Below are positions 1 through 13,200 of a DNA stretch of 64,000 nt, piece after piece (within the stretch, counting starts at the first letter, position 1; each line of letters begins with the position of its first letter). The DNA is from Euglena gracilis (Eukaryota > Euglenida > Euglenophyceae > Euglenales). The DNA is taken from positions 44,497,291 to 44,561,290 of the forward strand of contig CP154956.1 of NCBI GenBank assembly GCA_039621445.1, given 5' to 3'. The translations under genes were made by a program, and so were the position numbers. Below the pieces are notes generated by a model. That model made no database searches, had not been told where the DNA came from, and was given only the letters and a program-made list of their open reading frames with translations.

Positions 1-2165
1 TTTTCCTGCGCCAAAACTTGTACCGACCATACCCACAAAGATGACAAACAGTTTCCTTTCTAAATACGGAAAAAATGCACACATACCCATACACAAAAAA
101 CCCTTGGCCGCCTCACATGCTTGCCAACGATCACTCGCCTAGGAAAAAAGCAAAAAATCACCGAAAATGGAAAATGAACGCACTTGTACGACACAATCCG
201 GTGTGTTGAAAACTTGCGGAATGCGGAATGCAACCCACCAATTCGGGTTTTGATGTTCAGGAGCGACTTTCCACAGTTCCAAAGTGGTCATCTTCGCAAA
301 CACTATACTTTTGGTCACAATGAGATCCCGGAGCGACGAGCTTTCACCCACTTCGCAAACACGTCTTCAATGTCATGCTTTTCCTTCGCGCCAGCAGCAG
401 AGGAATTGAACTTATCCAATGCGAAACAGGTGTTCAATTCGGAACTTTCGGTCCATTGAGCGATGTGACATGGGATGAGCATTGGAATAGAACCTTCATC
501 TGACACATCGACGTTGGGCCTGCCTTTTCCTTTAGAGATACCCTTGGGGCGTCGGGTCCTCATCATCCTAAATTGAATGTCACGATATGAGTGGGAGAAG
601 CACAACCCGATCCCTTGTCGTCTCCATATGGGAAGGTGGAGATCCTTCAGCAACTGCATCAGGAATGCGGTGTGGTTGAGGCCTTGCTAATTTGTTACAA
701 GTGGCCAACGCAAATCAATGCACCACAGAGAAGTTATGGCAGGGATTGGGCCCACCATCTGGTACTGGAAGAGGTCGTGGCAGATGTGGAAATGCAGAAT
801 TGCCAAACTGTTTTCCTTCTTCTCCGCCACTCAACAGCACACCCCCCACAAACAAACGTGATCCAGTGTCTTGTAAAGCTTGGGTGGTCCAAAGGGGAAA
901 CTGCCGAATTCCTTCATCCATTGTGCCCTCATCACCAAAACAATGTGTTTTTTGATACCGGGTGCCGCACCACAAATGCAGTGTCGATTAACTTCCGTGT
1001 TGCACCTTGCAACTTCAATGTGTGTCCTGCAAAAAACTGCACGTGTGCAGTTTTTTTCAGAAAAAAGCTGCAAAAAACTGCAAAAAAACTGCAAAAAACT
1101 GCAAAAAACCCAAAACGTGAAAACTGCAAAAAACTGCAAAAACTGCACGGTGCATATTTTCCACCCCCCTGCCCCAGGGGGGTCCAGCCAGCAGCTCATT
1201 TCCAGCCAGCAGCCTTTTTGCCAGCCGGAGGCTGGACCCCCCTTTTTTCCTTAAGTTTTCCTTAAGAAAACCTCTGGGTTTGGAATCCCAGGCTTCGCGC
1301 CTGGGATTTGGGAATTTTTGGTGTGAAAACGCGATTTTTGGCGGTGCTTTGCATCAGAAAACTTTTTACACGCGGTGGGGGGCCCCGACCCATCCTTCCC
1401 TCTGGGGGGAGGGTGGGGGGTGCAGACCCCCCTCGATGGATGGATCTGGATCAAGGCTGGGGGGCTGTGATGGAGGAAGCTGTAATGAGGGGGGAAAATG
1501 CAGGGATAGGTGAGCTGGGCAGCCCAGTTGGCTGGCCAGCCTGCGGCCGGCTGGCCCGGCCTCCGGCCGGGCTGGACCCAACTTTATTTCACTCGACCCC
1601 CCCCCCGGGGGGGGCTCCCAGCCCGAATTTGGGCTGCTGGCTGGATTTCAGCTGCTGGCTGGCTGGACCACCCCTCCGGCTTAAGAAAACCCCTGGTCTG
1701 ACCTGATCTGCAAAACCACTGCTGAAAAGCTACCTTGGGAAGGGGAATCAGAACTTATTAGCCCAAACTCCCCCCCTTGAGTGAGTGAGTAGGTTCCCCC
1801 CGAGCCCCCCTCCCCCTGGGATGGGTGAGTGGGTACCTGTGTGGGCAAGAAAAAAATTCTTTAATAAAGTTTCGGTATCAAAGTCCATTGTTGAAAAATG
1901 AAAATTAGCTTATTCAAAAAAAAATAATTTTTCACATAATAATACATAATAGTTTTTGTTCAAAAATTAATGTGAGAAACTCTCGCAGTTCTCAAACATA
2001 AATGGCCTTTTGCCCGTGGCGATCAAATTTGACAGGGATGCAGCCTTTTTGGAGGTTATTTGGTTTGCGAGGTGAACCTGCCCTGAACCCACTCCCAACA
2101 GAACACTGTCATCAACGGGTCCGCCAGGACCAAGACCCTAACAAAGTGGGGGGGGGGCTTGGCAA
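1..2165. other. non-coding stretch with repeats
   Basis: I see no exon that I can support here. Positions 1028-1145 hold a degenerate tandem repeat built on CTGCAAAAAA. Positions 1150-1700 hold G/C-rich inverted blocks built on CCAGCCAGCAGC and CTGGCTGGCTGG with several CTTAAG words, resembling the ends of the mobile introns described below, but I could not pair clean termini. Gene G reads leftward into this area, so more of its exons may lie here or beyond the window edge. Confidence 0.5.
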
Positions 2166-2169
2166 GCGC

Positions 2170-5100
2170 TGGACGTCCATGGCAATCACTGTGGCGGTGA
2201 GATTGGCGGTGGCAGACACGATGGGAAGCGTGAGGTTGGCGGTGGGCACAGTGGTGGAGACTGGGAAGCCAGAGCCGAAGGCAGTGGGCGTTCGCCTGGT
2301 AATGCCACACACGGCACCAGCGCTGGCTGGCAACCAGCAGGAGGGCAGCACCACGTGTTGCCTCAAACTGGACGAAAGTTTCACTTTTTCAAAAATATGC
2401 AAAAAATGGGTCCTCGGGCCATTGTTGGACGGAAACCTGCCACAAATCCTGGACCTGTGGTCCTTCATCAATATTGGGGGTTGGACGGAAGAGAGGGGGT
2501 GGGTTGGCAACTTCCCGAGGCGACAACAAGGAAACAGGCTTGAGTAGAACAAGGAGGGGCGTTGCTTTCCTGGGACGTAAACAACTTCATGGGTGGGCAT
2601 GGGATTCTAGTTGAATGAAATAAGCCTGCGGCCTTTTTCAAGCGAGCAACTTTTTTCCAGCCAGTTGGCTGTCCCCCCCCCCCCCAGGCTTCTGTTCAGA
2701 CCCCGGGGGGAGGGGGTCCCCCCACCCTCTTCTGACTTAAAAAGCAGCCTGGACCCCTCCACACTTGGAGGATGAGTTTGGGCCGGGGGGGAGGGGAGGG
2801 CCCCAGAAAGCCGCTGGGGAAGCAAATAAATGAAACAAATAAATGCGACCAAAAGCGGGAGGACCATATTGTCATAGAGAAACCCATCCGGGGCAGGGGC
2901 TCATTTTCCGGCCAGAAGCTCCCGGCCGGTGCCGGGACCTCCTGTTGTGGATCGACTTGAACCACAGTTGGGCGGGTGTCGTTCCAAGAAATTCCTGGCA
3001 CCAAATCCCGGTTTCCCTCTGCAGTGGCTGCCGCTGAATTATTTTTTGGGGGAAACCTCCGTTTTCCCCATTTCATCAACTTCTTCAGTGCAAAGCGCCG
3101 AAAACTGTTGGAAAAGGGGGGGTTCAAAAATGGCCAAACCGTATTTTTTCACCTGCAAAAAAAATCGGCCAAAAAGTCAAACCCAGAGTTGGGCTTCCTT
3201 TTTTGCCAGTTTTTGGGTTCCAGCTGGGTGCAGCCAGTAATACCACCTCCTGGACCGCATCCCCTGGGGGTCCCCTAGGGGAAAATTCAAAGAACCTAAC
3301 CCTAACCCTCGCCAGGAACTTTGAACTTTGACCAACTTTTGATACAACTACAAGACCAGTTACCAATGAGGGAAATCCTTTGTGGGACATGAGCAGAAGG
3401 AGGACACTTCAGAAAAATCGCCCAACTACCCACTGGATGACCGTCCACGTGTAGCCATTCACGTTGACCAGCAGGGAGTTGCCGATGGCCACCTTGGCCG
3501 TGACGGTGCTGTCGGCCGGCCCGACATACGAGCTCAGTTGCAGTGCAGAGGTGGGGGCAGGTCTGCCTGGAGTGGCTCCAAGAAGGAGGGTGCTTGTGAG
3601 CACACAAAAAAGGCAAAAAAAACTTCCAGCACTTACCTCACTTCCAGCAAATGCTTTTTTTTATATAAAAAAAGACAGTAATACCATCAAGCAGGTTTTA
3701 GCCCTTGGTTCCCAGCCCACATTTGATGTTCTCTCCGGGGCGACTGCTGCCCAACGTTGGTCAGCACAAGGGGGGGGGGTCAGTTTCGGGGGACGACAAC
3801 CGGCAGGTGGCAAAAAACTAGAGGTTTCTGTTTCTGAAAAATTAATAAGAGGGTGGCCCCCCCCCCCTCCGCTAGGATGGCCTGAATGCAGGGCACGGTG
3901 GCGGTGGGGACCAAATCAATGGTCACGGTGATGCACCGCTGGACCAGGACGGCGGAGACGGTGCCCGTCAGCCGCACCGCCAGCGACAGTTGCGACGTGT
4001 TTGGGGGCAGGCCGCTGGTGTCGGGGGCTTTGCCCCCTTGGCCCGGCAGAGTGCCATCACATCGCCCTCATCATTCAGCCGATGCGAACGTTTTCGGGTT
4101 GGCGTCCTGCTGGCCCGTTCTTGCCAGCCCATGGTCGCATGCCGTGGGACTACCTTTGAACTTGCGCCCACTGTCCCCGATTGGTTTCATTTGTGAGATA
4201 AGATCCCTCCTTTTCCCCTTTTCCGTCACCCGTATTATTTTGCGTGGCCAATATTTGTGCGACGTTGGACTCTCCTTCCTGGGTCACGGTGCCTCATCTG
4301 TCGTCCGCCTCTCTGCCACGCAGGGCTTTGCCCGATGCACTCGACTTCGACATGCGGGATGGTTCTCTTTGCGCCAAAACGCCCACCCGGGGCCGCTTTA
4401 AGTCTCTGCCCAATTGCACGTTGCCAAAGTGGTCTGTTGCCAGGGTGGAAGGATTGTGCCCCCCACCCCCGAAACCCCACCGCCATGAGTCCGTTCCATG
4501 GCTGGCCCGGCCCTTTCCGGCCCTCATTGGGGGGCCGGCCGGCAGGGGGAGGCACAGGGCGAAGACAAAGAGGTTGGGCACGGCGTCCGCGGCGGAGTGC
4601 AGCCACCCGTCGCCTTGCAGGAGGCTTCTGGTGGCCGGCTGGAGAGGGGCGGGTTCGGGGTTAGTCCCCCCCCCCCGCCCAACCCCTCCCCCGCCCGAGA
4701 CACCGAATGTCATGCGGAATACGGCGTCAAATGAAATGACTCGGAAATGGCAACGTTGAAGCTGTGGCCAAGAAAATATTGGCTTCCACCCCCAAGTTTG
4801 TCTGGGAAAATGTGTCTGGTCGTTTCCTGATTTTCGCAGCAAAAAATCAGGAAAATCAGCAAAAAAAAATCAGCAAAAATCACTCATCATCTGTGGAGGT
4901 GCAAAACACGTGCAGGAGGGGTCTCGAAACCCAAATTTGAGCAATGGGTTGCTATAATTAGGAGGGAGGGAGGGAGGGGTGAGGGGAGGGCGAGGGGTGA
5001 CAGGAAAAAAAAGAAGAAAACACTGCAAACAGCAAGTGAAAGCCCTTTATGCCGAACCTCCGGCAGCTTCCTTGGGCCTAATAACCATTTGCCAGGGCCT

Positions 5101-8100
5101 AATAACCATTTACAGCAATGACACCTGTCATCATTTGAAGCTCATCTTTCGGAGCGACCTCCTGGGCGGTGGCGGCGGCCACGGGAGACACCGGCCACAG
5201 CCCAGCCACGGCGCCCACTTCCACCAGTCTGACTTCGGCGGGCCCAGGGCTGGCCCGCCAGCCCCGCTGAGAACACACTTTGGAGGAATGCCGGGCCCCC
5301 TCAGCCCACAAGGGGTGGGGGCCCGGTTTGCCGATTCAGAGCCTGGGGGGGGGGTCGAGAGACCTTGAAATGGAGGCTGAAACCCTCCGCAACATGTGTT
5401 CAGCAAAAATGGTGACCCGCCTTTTTGTACACCTGGGGTGGCCTCCGCGGAGCCTGAGACAACCAGTCACACAACTTCGGGTGATTTTCTGCCCCTCCCG
5501 TCCGGCATTGCCACAGATGCCCGCACCCGAAATCAGCCCTGGCAGCTGTGGCAGCACGGTCTAGGACAGGAGGGTAGGCCAGCCATGTGCGGTGCCGGCG
5601 CTGATGCTGATGCGGTTGCCGATGTACGTCTGCTGTGGACTGGCAATGACGGTAAGGCCAGATTTTTTTTTAAGGTCAGACCCCCCCCGGGAAACTTTCA
5701 ACTGACAGTTAACCAGCTAACCAGTGCCGGGGACCCTGAAAACTTCCTATGATGACAGGTAGGACAATACCAAGGACCCTGATAGTTTCTGGGCGGGAAC
5801 CTGACAGGTTCTTGGGCATGACAGTTTCCTGGGGGGGGGAGGGTGGTGGGGTCCCACATATGGGGTATTGCTTTGGACTCCCATGCGTGTTTGTTTCGGT
5901 CTCAGCGCCATAAAAAGAGTGGATGGATCCAGAGAGGGGCCAGGCAGGTATCCCAGCCTTTAACAGGGTTACCAACCTTGAATGGAGGGAATGAATGGAG
6001 GGAATGAATGGAGTTTGAATGGAGGGAACTTAGAGACGTTAAATTTGAAATGCCCACAGGGGATCATGGGTGCTTCAAGATCCCATCTCCATTCATGGAT
6101 ATTGTTCTTCCCAGAACAACAGCGCTTCGAAACATCAGCCCGCAGTAACCAAAAAAACCAACGTGTCATTGTTTTTGCCTCAAATATGGAAAAAAGTCTG
6201 ACAAAAATATTCTTTTAAAAAAAATCTCTGAGTGAGACTCTGCAGCGGGTACAGCGGCACCAGCTCAAAAAATAAGACCTGTGGCAGGAGGAGGGTGGCC
6301 TTCAGAGGTGGGCGGCACTGGAAGGAAGGTTCCTTGACAAGCAAATGTACGTTTCCTCGCTGCAAATATTGCAAAAAAAAACAAGAGAAGAAGCAAAGGC
6401 GTTGCCACTTTTGCTTACCCAACGGGCGATTGAACCGCGGAGGTGCACCGGAAAGAAGTCCGCTGTGGATAACGGCAGACGGTACGCAGCAGTTGGACTG
6501 TTCACGTTCCAAAAAACGCCGCCCTCGGCGCGGTGCTGACCACCAATAGCGGCTGCACCGCGACGGCCCCCGTCGCCACCCCGGCCCAGGCGGGCAGGTC
6601 CGTGGCTGCCCCGGGCCCCAGGGTGTGCTGCCAGCCCGGCACCCCCGGCACCGCCAGTGTCACGTTGTGGCGGCGGGGGCCGGCGCTGCCGGCTGGAAAG
6701 TCAGCGAGTTTTACGGTGTGGTGTGGCGTGTGGCATACGTTGGTTCACTGAGTCACCCCCCTGGGGGGTCACTGCGCTTTTCCCAGGCCCAAAACTGCCC
6801 AATCAATATTCTTGAACACCCACCCACACACAATCCCACCCCCCTGTGGGCACCCATCCGCCCAAAGCCCACCCAAAATTGGCCGAAGTGTCTGGAAGAA
6901 ACTTTCCAACCAAGCTGTTCGCCAGGACAAAACCCAGGGTTGGGGCTGTTGGATCCCCCCCCCCCCCGACATCACCGGGGCTGGACCCAAGGGCATGGTT
7001 GGTGCCACCTCCCCCCTGCCCCCGGGGCCCTCCGAATACAACACGATGCGGCACACCATTTGCCGGTCCCCACGGTGGGAGTCGAGGTTGCGGATGTGCA
7101 GGAGTGGCACGGCGAAGTCGGTTGCGCATCCCGCCGGGCTGCCGACCGTGACGTTCAGCGCCAGCATCAGGCACGGGTAGAGAAGGGCTGTGAGCTAAAA
7201 AAAAAAAAAGCTTGCTTGCAAGCCCTTGCCTTCGCTTTTTAAAAAGACAAAACAAACAAACAAACAGGGGAACAATAAATGCAAATAAGAACAACCAGTT
7301 CAAATAAGAACTGGCCAGCACGCATTTCACCTCTTCACGGCAACATGAAGGTGCTGGTAATTTGTCCAACCCTACAACCTACAACAAGACAACGGGAGCA
7401 ACGTCTGACAGGTCGGCCAGCACCAGGGACCCCAACAGTTTTCCAGATTGTTGAGAAGGATAATCTCCCAGACAACTTCTCAGGGGAGAGGGGGTGAATC
7501 ATGGATAGCATTGGCGTCTCTTTGCTGTCTTTCAGAAATAAGGAAGCCGGGTGTACTTTGGAGATTGCTGGACAAAAAGCTCTGTGAACGTTGCTTCGAT
7601 ATAACAAAATTTGCTTGCATTCCTCCAAAGGGGGTCAGATAGACTTCATAACAGGAAAAACGGCCAAACTGTAGGAGAGGCAACCACAGAGGTGACGGGC
7701 AATGACTGACAAGAGCCAGCCAGGCAGTTTGAGCCTTGGATATTGGAACCCACGGCAGCATTGGCGAAGGGGGCATCCACCGCAGGCCTGGGAGGGGGCG
7801 TGGGGATGGTGACCAGCGACCCCTGGAAGCAGACTTCGAAGTGGGGCCGCCAAGCGCAACCGGGGACACTGCTGCAGGTGGGGCCTGGGGGGCTGAAGCC
7901 GTGTCTTCCAGTGCCATGTTTACAGGGTGAGAGAGGACAGAGGGTCCGTAGGGCTTTATTTTGGGTCCCCAGTGATTCCTTTTGATTGGCCACCATTTTG
8001 GAGACATTCTGAAATGTCGATTTTTTTGATCCCGAAATGTCCCAAAAACGGCAAAATCAAAACAAGCCACAACAGTGCAGCATTTAGAGTGAAACGTCGC

Positions 8101-9297
8101 TTTATGGCAAAAATTGCGACTTAGGCGCAGACTCCGTCCTGAGTCCTGCATTTTAGACACAGAACTCAGGATGGAGTCTGCGTCTTTGACAGCAGATGAA
8201 ACACACGAATGTTCATTGCATTTAACGACCATTGTGCCCACATAGAATTGGTGAACGGTCTGTTTCACCAAAGTGAGCGGGATTTAGGATTTAGGATTTA
8301 GGCCTTGCACGAGCAGCCAAAATGGACAAAATGGACGGACACAGTCAAAAACTGGTCAGAAATGACCGGAAATGATGCGAAATGCCCAGCAATTCCTGAA
8401 ATTAGTCAAAGATGTTTGAATATCTCCCAAAAATGGTTGGCAATCGGCCAAAAACTGCTCAAAATCAAGTCTCAATGGGTCAAATATGACACCAAAGAGC
8501 CTGTGATGGTCATCGATTGGCCCCAAAAGTCCAATTTGCCCAAAAATGGTTGAAAAAAAAATGCCCAAGAATGCAGCACCCCTCCCCCACACACCACCTG
8601 GGGTTGGTGTGGTCTGGTTTGCTTCGTCGGCCGAAGGGAGCAGGCAATTTTTAAAGGTTGGATTCCGGGGGTGGGGAAGGGGGAGGGGGAGGGGGAGGGT
8701 TGGTGCCCCCCAGCGGGTCAAGTGGGGAAGTGGGTGGGTTTTTCCGCCGAAACTTTTCTTTGGAACCCCAAACTTGACACCCAAAATTGTTCCTCCGGAC
8801 CCCCTCCGGTCGAGCTTACCCCCTGGGTGTGTGTGGGTGGGTGGGGGAACCCCCCGGCCTTAAAAATAACATACCTGGAAGTGAGGGAGAAGTGTGTCGA
8901 CTTATAGTTCCAGTGGAAGGGTTAGAAGGTGGGTGTTGCCACTACGTGGCTAGGCCAGGGTCTGGCCCACAGGCCGGGGGGGGGGGGTAATGGTATGGAA
9001 ACGGAGGGGTCCCCCAGCGCAGACTCCTCCGTGATGAAGTCACAAATGGTGGCGTTGGCGGCCACCGCCGGGAAGGCGCAGGGGCGGGGGTCCACCGGGA
9101 AGGAGCGCTGCACCCCCAGCAGGCGCTGCCGCCGGCCCCCCAGCGTACCCCCCACCAATCCCCAACCTCAACGCGAACCCCAGAAGCCGGGCCGGCCACA
9201 CTGTTGGCATTCTGCCGGCAGGCTGGGGGCCGGGTGCCCCCGCTGCAGGACGTTCTCCCAGGAGTAGAGGTCGTTGAGGCCTTGGCTTGCCAGCAGG
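2170..9297 (-). CDS. gene G: beta-rich, probably secreted protein, multi-exon, possibly partial
   Basis: Not recognised. Candidate exons on the minus strand, in order: 9202-9297, 9003-9125, 7707-7871, 7045-7187, 6541-6692, 6234-6278, 5590-5653, 5160-5250, 4545-4640, 3880-4014, 3440-3575 and 2170-2322. The peptides alternate hydrophobic and Ser/Thr residues and repeat short patterns such as LALNVTVGSP, HNVTLAVPGVP, LSLAVRLTGTVSAV and ATANLTATVIAMDV, with several N-x-S/T sites. This suggests a chain of beta-sandwich (Ig-like or adhesin-like) units outside the cell. Exons 6234-6278 and 5590-5653 join in frame when the nonconventional intron between them is removed. The start exon is not identified and the left end may lie outside the window. 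Reading frames are plausible but several splice sites are guesses. Confidence 0.45.
5654..6233 (-). mobile_element. nonconventional intron in gene G with A/T-rich inverted ends
   Basis: On the minus strand the segment begins ACT then CAG and ends CTG followed by five bases, so CAG is at +4 to +6 and CTG at -8 to -6. There is no GT at the start or AG at the end. The ends are inverted: CAGAGATTTTTTTT and AAAAAAAAATCTG. Removing exactly these 580 bases joins the codons for ...PLYPLQSL to TVIASPQQ... in one open frame. The 8-base flanks match at 5 of 8 positions, as expected for an old target duplication. Confidence 0.75.
8641..8877. mobile_element. MITE-like element with near-perfect 8-base target duplication
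   Basis: The element starts CAGGCAATTTTTAAAGG and ends CCTTAAAAATAACATACCTG, an imperfect inverted pair beginning CAG and ending CTG. The flanking octamers are GAAGGGAG (8633-8640) and GAAGTGAG (8878-8885), one mismatch. The interior is G/C-rich. It lies within gene G. Read on the minus strand with the 3+5 rule it would join two open segments ending in a good GTGGTG donor, so it may be another nonconventional intron, but that exon is not independently confirmed. Confidence 0.7.
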
Positions 9298-9301
9298 ACA
9301 C

Positions 9302-10244
9302 GGCCAGCCTCCCAGCGCGATACCAACCCCCTTGGGAAACTGGCTCGGGACCAGTCAGTGAGTAGGGCGCATGGATCTCTTGAAGGGGGAGGGGGTGCGG
9401 GTTAGAAATGAGGCCGCGCTAGGGATAGGATCTGGCTAGCTAGCCCTCCTCCTGCTTGAACTGGGGCAGTGGAAACCAAAATTGCGCAGTTGGCAGGGGA
9501 AAAACAGTAAACGGTCAAAAATGGCCGAGAGCAGTCCTGTTTTGAGGACTGAGGACAGTTTCCTGGGAGAAGGGAAACGGACCTCACTCCAGGATGCATT
9601 TCGGGACAAACGTGGTCAGGTGGGTCACCATTTGTTCAGCCGAACTGCGTTTTGGGAACTTGGGGTCATGGGCGCCTGCCCATGTCAAGACGTCCCCCTT
9701 GGGGTCAGTTTTGGGCACGGGTTGGGTCGTACCAAGGAAAATTCCCTCGAAAATGATTCAGGAATAGGCCCTTTCTGCTCCTCAAACCTCAACTCCCGGA
9801 TGGTTTCTGAGCCCCCCGAGGTCAGGATTTTTGGGGAGGGGCTCCCAAAAATAGACCCCTAAAACTGACAAAAATGCCTCAAAAAAAGGTGCTTGATTGT
9901 TTGTTTGTTTGAACTTTTTTGGCTTGTACTTATTTTTTATGTGTCCAAATTTTTAAACTTAATTTTAAATCTAAGTTTCAAATCTAAATGAAAATATAAA
10001 TTTTAATTTTAAATCAGGTGTATATATTTTTGAGACAATACTTGTTTATTGTGAAAAATACTGCATTTTGGGCCTATATTTGGGCCTTCTCGCAGGAAAC
10101 TCTTGGTCTAAATTTTCAGCAAGAATCCAAAAAAAATCGAACCCCCAAAACCGGGATGACCCAAAAGTAGCCAGCCAGGGGGGGCTTCTGAAAAAGAAGT
10201 GCAGTCTCACTGTAGTGCCAGCCTGGTAGTACCAGCATTGTGTG
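9302..10244. other. intergenic stretch between genes F and G
   Basis: No supported exon. Positions 9866-10140 are strongly A/T-rich with TTTAAATTTTAA-like words; the rest is mixed composition without protein-like frames. It separates the stop codon of gene F at 10245 from the first recognised exon of gene G. A trans-splice site and 5' exon for gene G could be here but I cannot point to it. Confidence 0.5.
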
Positions 10245-13200
10245 TTAATTTCTTATTTGGTTGGCCAAAATTGCATGACTTGCTGCCCTGCATGGCTCAC
10301 CCTTCTGGGGATGTGACTCTTCTACTCGGGGTTTGAGCCTCGGCACTGAGCCATGCGCTTTGCCGGCCCTGGCCAACAGGTAGGCGGCGTAGTCATCGGC
10401 CGTGGGGCCGGGGATGGGCTCGCAGGCCACGGCCGGCTGGCTGGCGTGCCACTCCCGCCACGCCGCGCAGAATTGGTCGCGCTGGGCCGTGCGGAGCACG
10501 AGCTGGCTTGGCCCCACGGCGGTGGCGGCACCAAACCAGCAGGTTTGCGCAACAGACCAGCGCACAGCATTCCCCCCCCCCCGGTGCGGAGCAGAGGCTG
10601 GAAAATGTGGGCTGGTAGGACCTCCCCCGGGTGCCTTGGTGTGCCTTCCTGTGGCGGAATCGGCCCTGCGTTAGTGTCACAACCGTCTGGAAAAAAAACA
10701 TCGTTCTTGCCGATAGACTCAAAAAATCAACTGGCTGTGGGAGTTTTTATCATCTTTGGTGGGGACTCATAGCCCGCCACGGCCGTGGGCAGGTCGACGT
10801 GGCCCGTCGGCGCGCCTCCAAGCACCCATCGGGACAATTTAACCACACTTTTCGCGTTTCACACAAGAAAATCTTGCTCAAATCATATTTGGTGCGGAAA
10901 ATCCGCCAAGGAATGCGGTTGGTGTTAAGAATCACCTACCCACCTTGAATTACACCGAGGGGCAACGGGTTATTCAGAAAGACTTCAAAGGCACCATCGC
11001 AATCGCGAACAAGGTGAACCCCCAACAACGGGACGGGGAAACACCACATGGAGGCAGTTTTTTCGGGATTGGGAATACTATTGGGCTTTGAAGGGACCTA
11101 CCCAAACGCCATCGGTGCGGCAAACACACAAACACTTGCCGCCGAGGCAATTGTTGGAGTGGCTGTAGGTGCTTGCTTGTATCCCGAGAAGTTCTTGGCC
11201 CGGCCCATGGAATAGATGCAAGCGTCGGAGTCGCGGCCAGGGGAGTTTTCGGACCGGGATTGGAAATGCAGGCAAGCAGTGCCCTCTTCTACTCTCTTCT
11301 GCCCAAGCAAATGTGGACGCGACCTCCAGCATGGAGTGGAGCGACTTTGGCGTCCAGTCTCAAAAGCACCAGGAAAAAAACCTCTGACCCAGGCAATAGG
11401 AACTGCCTGCTGGAGTGTAAGAAGCAACTGGCAGCGAACCGTTGAGGGTCTGTGGCGGAAGCTTGCGGCCGTGAGAGCGACACGCGACGTTTCAGTGGGT
11501 GCTTCCAGCGGACTTGAAGTTGGAGATGCGCGCACACACAGATAACACACCATATGAAAACGCACAGTTGGGTCCAGACTTTCATTTAGTGCGCCGCGGC
11601 AAGTCAGCCGCGGCGCAAATTTTTTCCCCGCGGCACACGCGGTGCACGATCAAATTTTTTCCGCGGCACACCTGCGCGCACCTGAAATGCTGCTGCGCCG
11701 CACCAACAACGCAACCGCGGCGCACCAATGACGTTCCCGCGGCACACCCTTTTTTGCCACGACGCACCTGAAACGCTGCCGCGACGCATGCGGCGCACAG
11801 AAAGAACTCTTCCGCAGCGCACGCGATCACAAAAATTTCGGTGCCGCGGCGCACGCGGCGCAGAATTTTTTTTTTCGCGGCACACTAAATGAAAACCTGG
11901 TTGGGTCTCATGACAGGCCGAGGGGCAATTCTGAGACATCACACTTGTGCACACCAAATGACAACAAGAATCTGCCCAAATGCCATCATCCAACATATTG
12001 TTTCGATGCATTTTTTATTTGGAAAAAAAGTTGGGCCATACTCCTTAAAAAAGGCACATGCAAAATACACAAAGGCACACACACACACACACACACACAC
12101 AATACGGCTGGGTGGGCTCCCGGGCATGCGAAGGTCCACGCGGTGCCGGAAATCGAAGAAGACGTTGGTGTACAGGAACCAGGAGGTGTTGATCGGCGCT
12201 GAGCACCAGTCAAACCAAGCGCTGTCGTTCCGAGCCACCTGAAGCATGGGTGGAAGACGCTCAACAGAACCATGAAAACGTGTCAAATTTCCGGCCAAGA
12301 GCACAATGCTTACCCCGAATTTAGCAATCCAGACGGGGAAAGGGAGAATTGATAGCCTTCATTCCAATGCAAAACCACCCATTCGTCTTGAAGGGCCAAG
12401 ACCGCGGCACAGCACCGCCGGAGTGCAACCACAGCCATTGCCGGCACACCTCCTGAAACGCCACGTCCACCGCCACCATGTCCCCCGTCGTCTGCCGCAC
12501 GTATGGCGCAGCGCTGACGTTGGCCGGGGGCCGCACCACCACCACATTGCGGAACGGGTGGCGGCCCCGCAGCAGGGCCGCCTCGAACGTTTCCAATTCC
12601 GTCCCCGGCAGCGGCAGCTGCGGACCTGGGCGGCCCCCAGGTCAGTCATTGTCCCTTCGGACTCCCGACCACACTGGCGCAACGCAACACAGCACATGCA
12701 CGCACACGCTCACACCCACACCCACACCCACACCCACACCCACACCCACACCCACACCCACACCCACACCCACACCCACACCCACACCCGCACCCACACC
12801 CACACCCACACCCACACCCACACCCACACCCACACCCACACCCACACCCACACCCACACCCACACCCACACCCATCCACACCCAGGTTCCCCTCCCCCTC
12901 GGGAGATCCTTTGGGGGAAAAGAAAACATTCGACACTACAACCCCCCCATGTGTGGTGGGGGAGATCACCGTGAAAGGTGGCGCCGCGGAGAGCCGTGTT
13001 GCCACCACTGGGGTCCAGGGCTGGAACTTGTCCGACCCGTGTCAAACCAAAAAAAGCCAAAAAAATCGAGGCTGCAAAAATGCAAAAACCTCAAATATCC
13101 AAAAATACAGTTTGACCCAAACAAAACTTCCAAAATGCCCGAGACGGGAACGGTTGCCATTTAATTAACAGGGACGACATTGCACACAGCAAATTTGAAA

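Noticed and set aside
12478-13164. 228-residue plus-strand frame with a long Thr-Pro tract and its minus-strand poly-Val/Gly partners
   Set aside because: Product of the CCCACA hexanucleotide repeat; the flanking minus-strand exons explain the coding signal.
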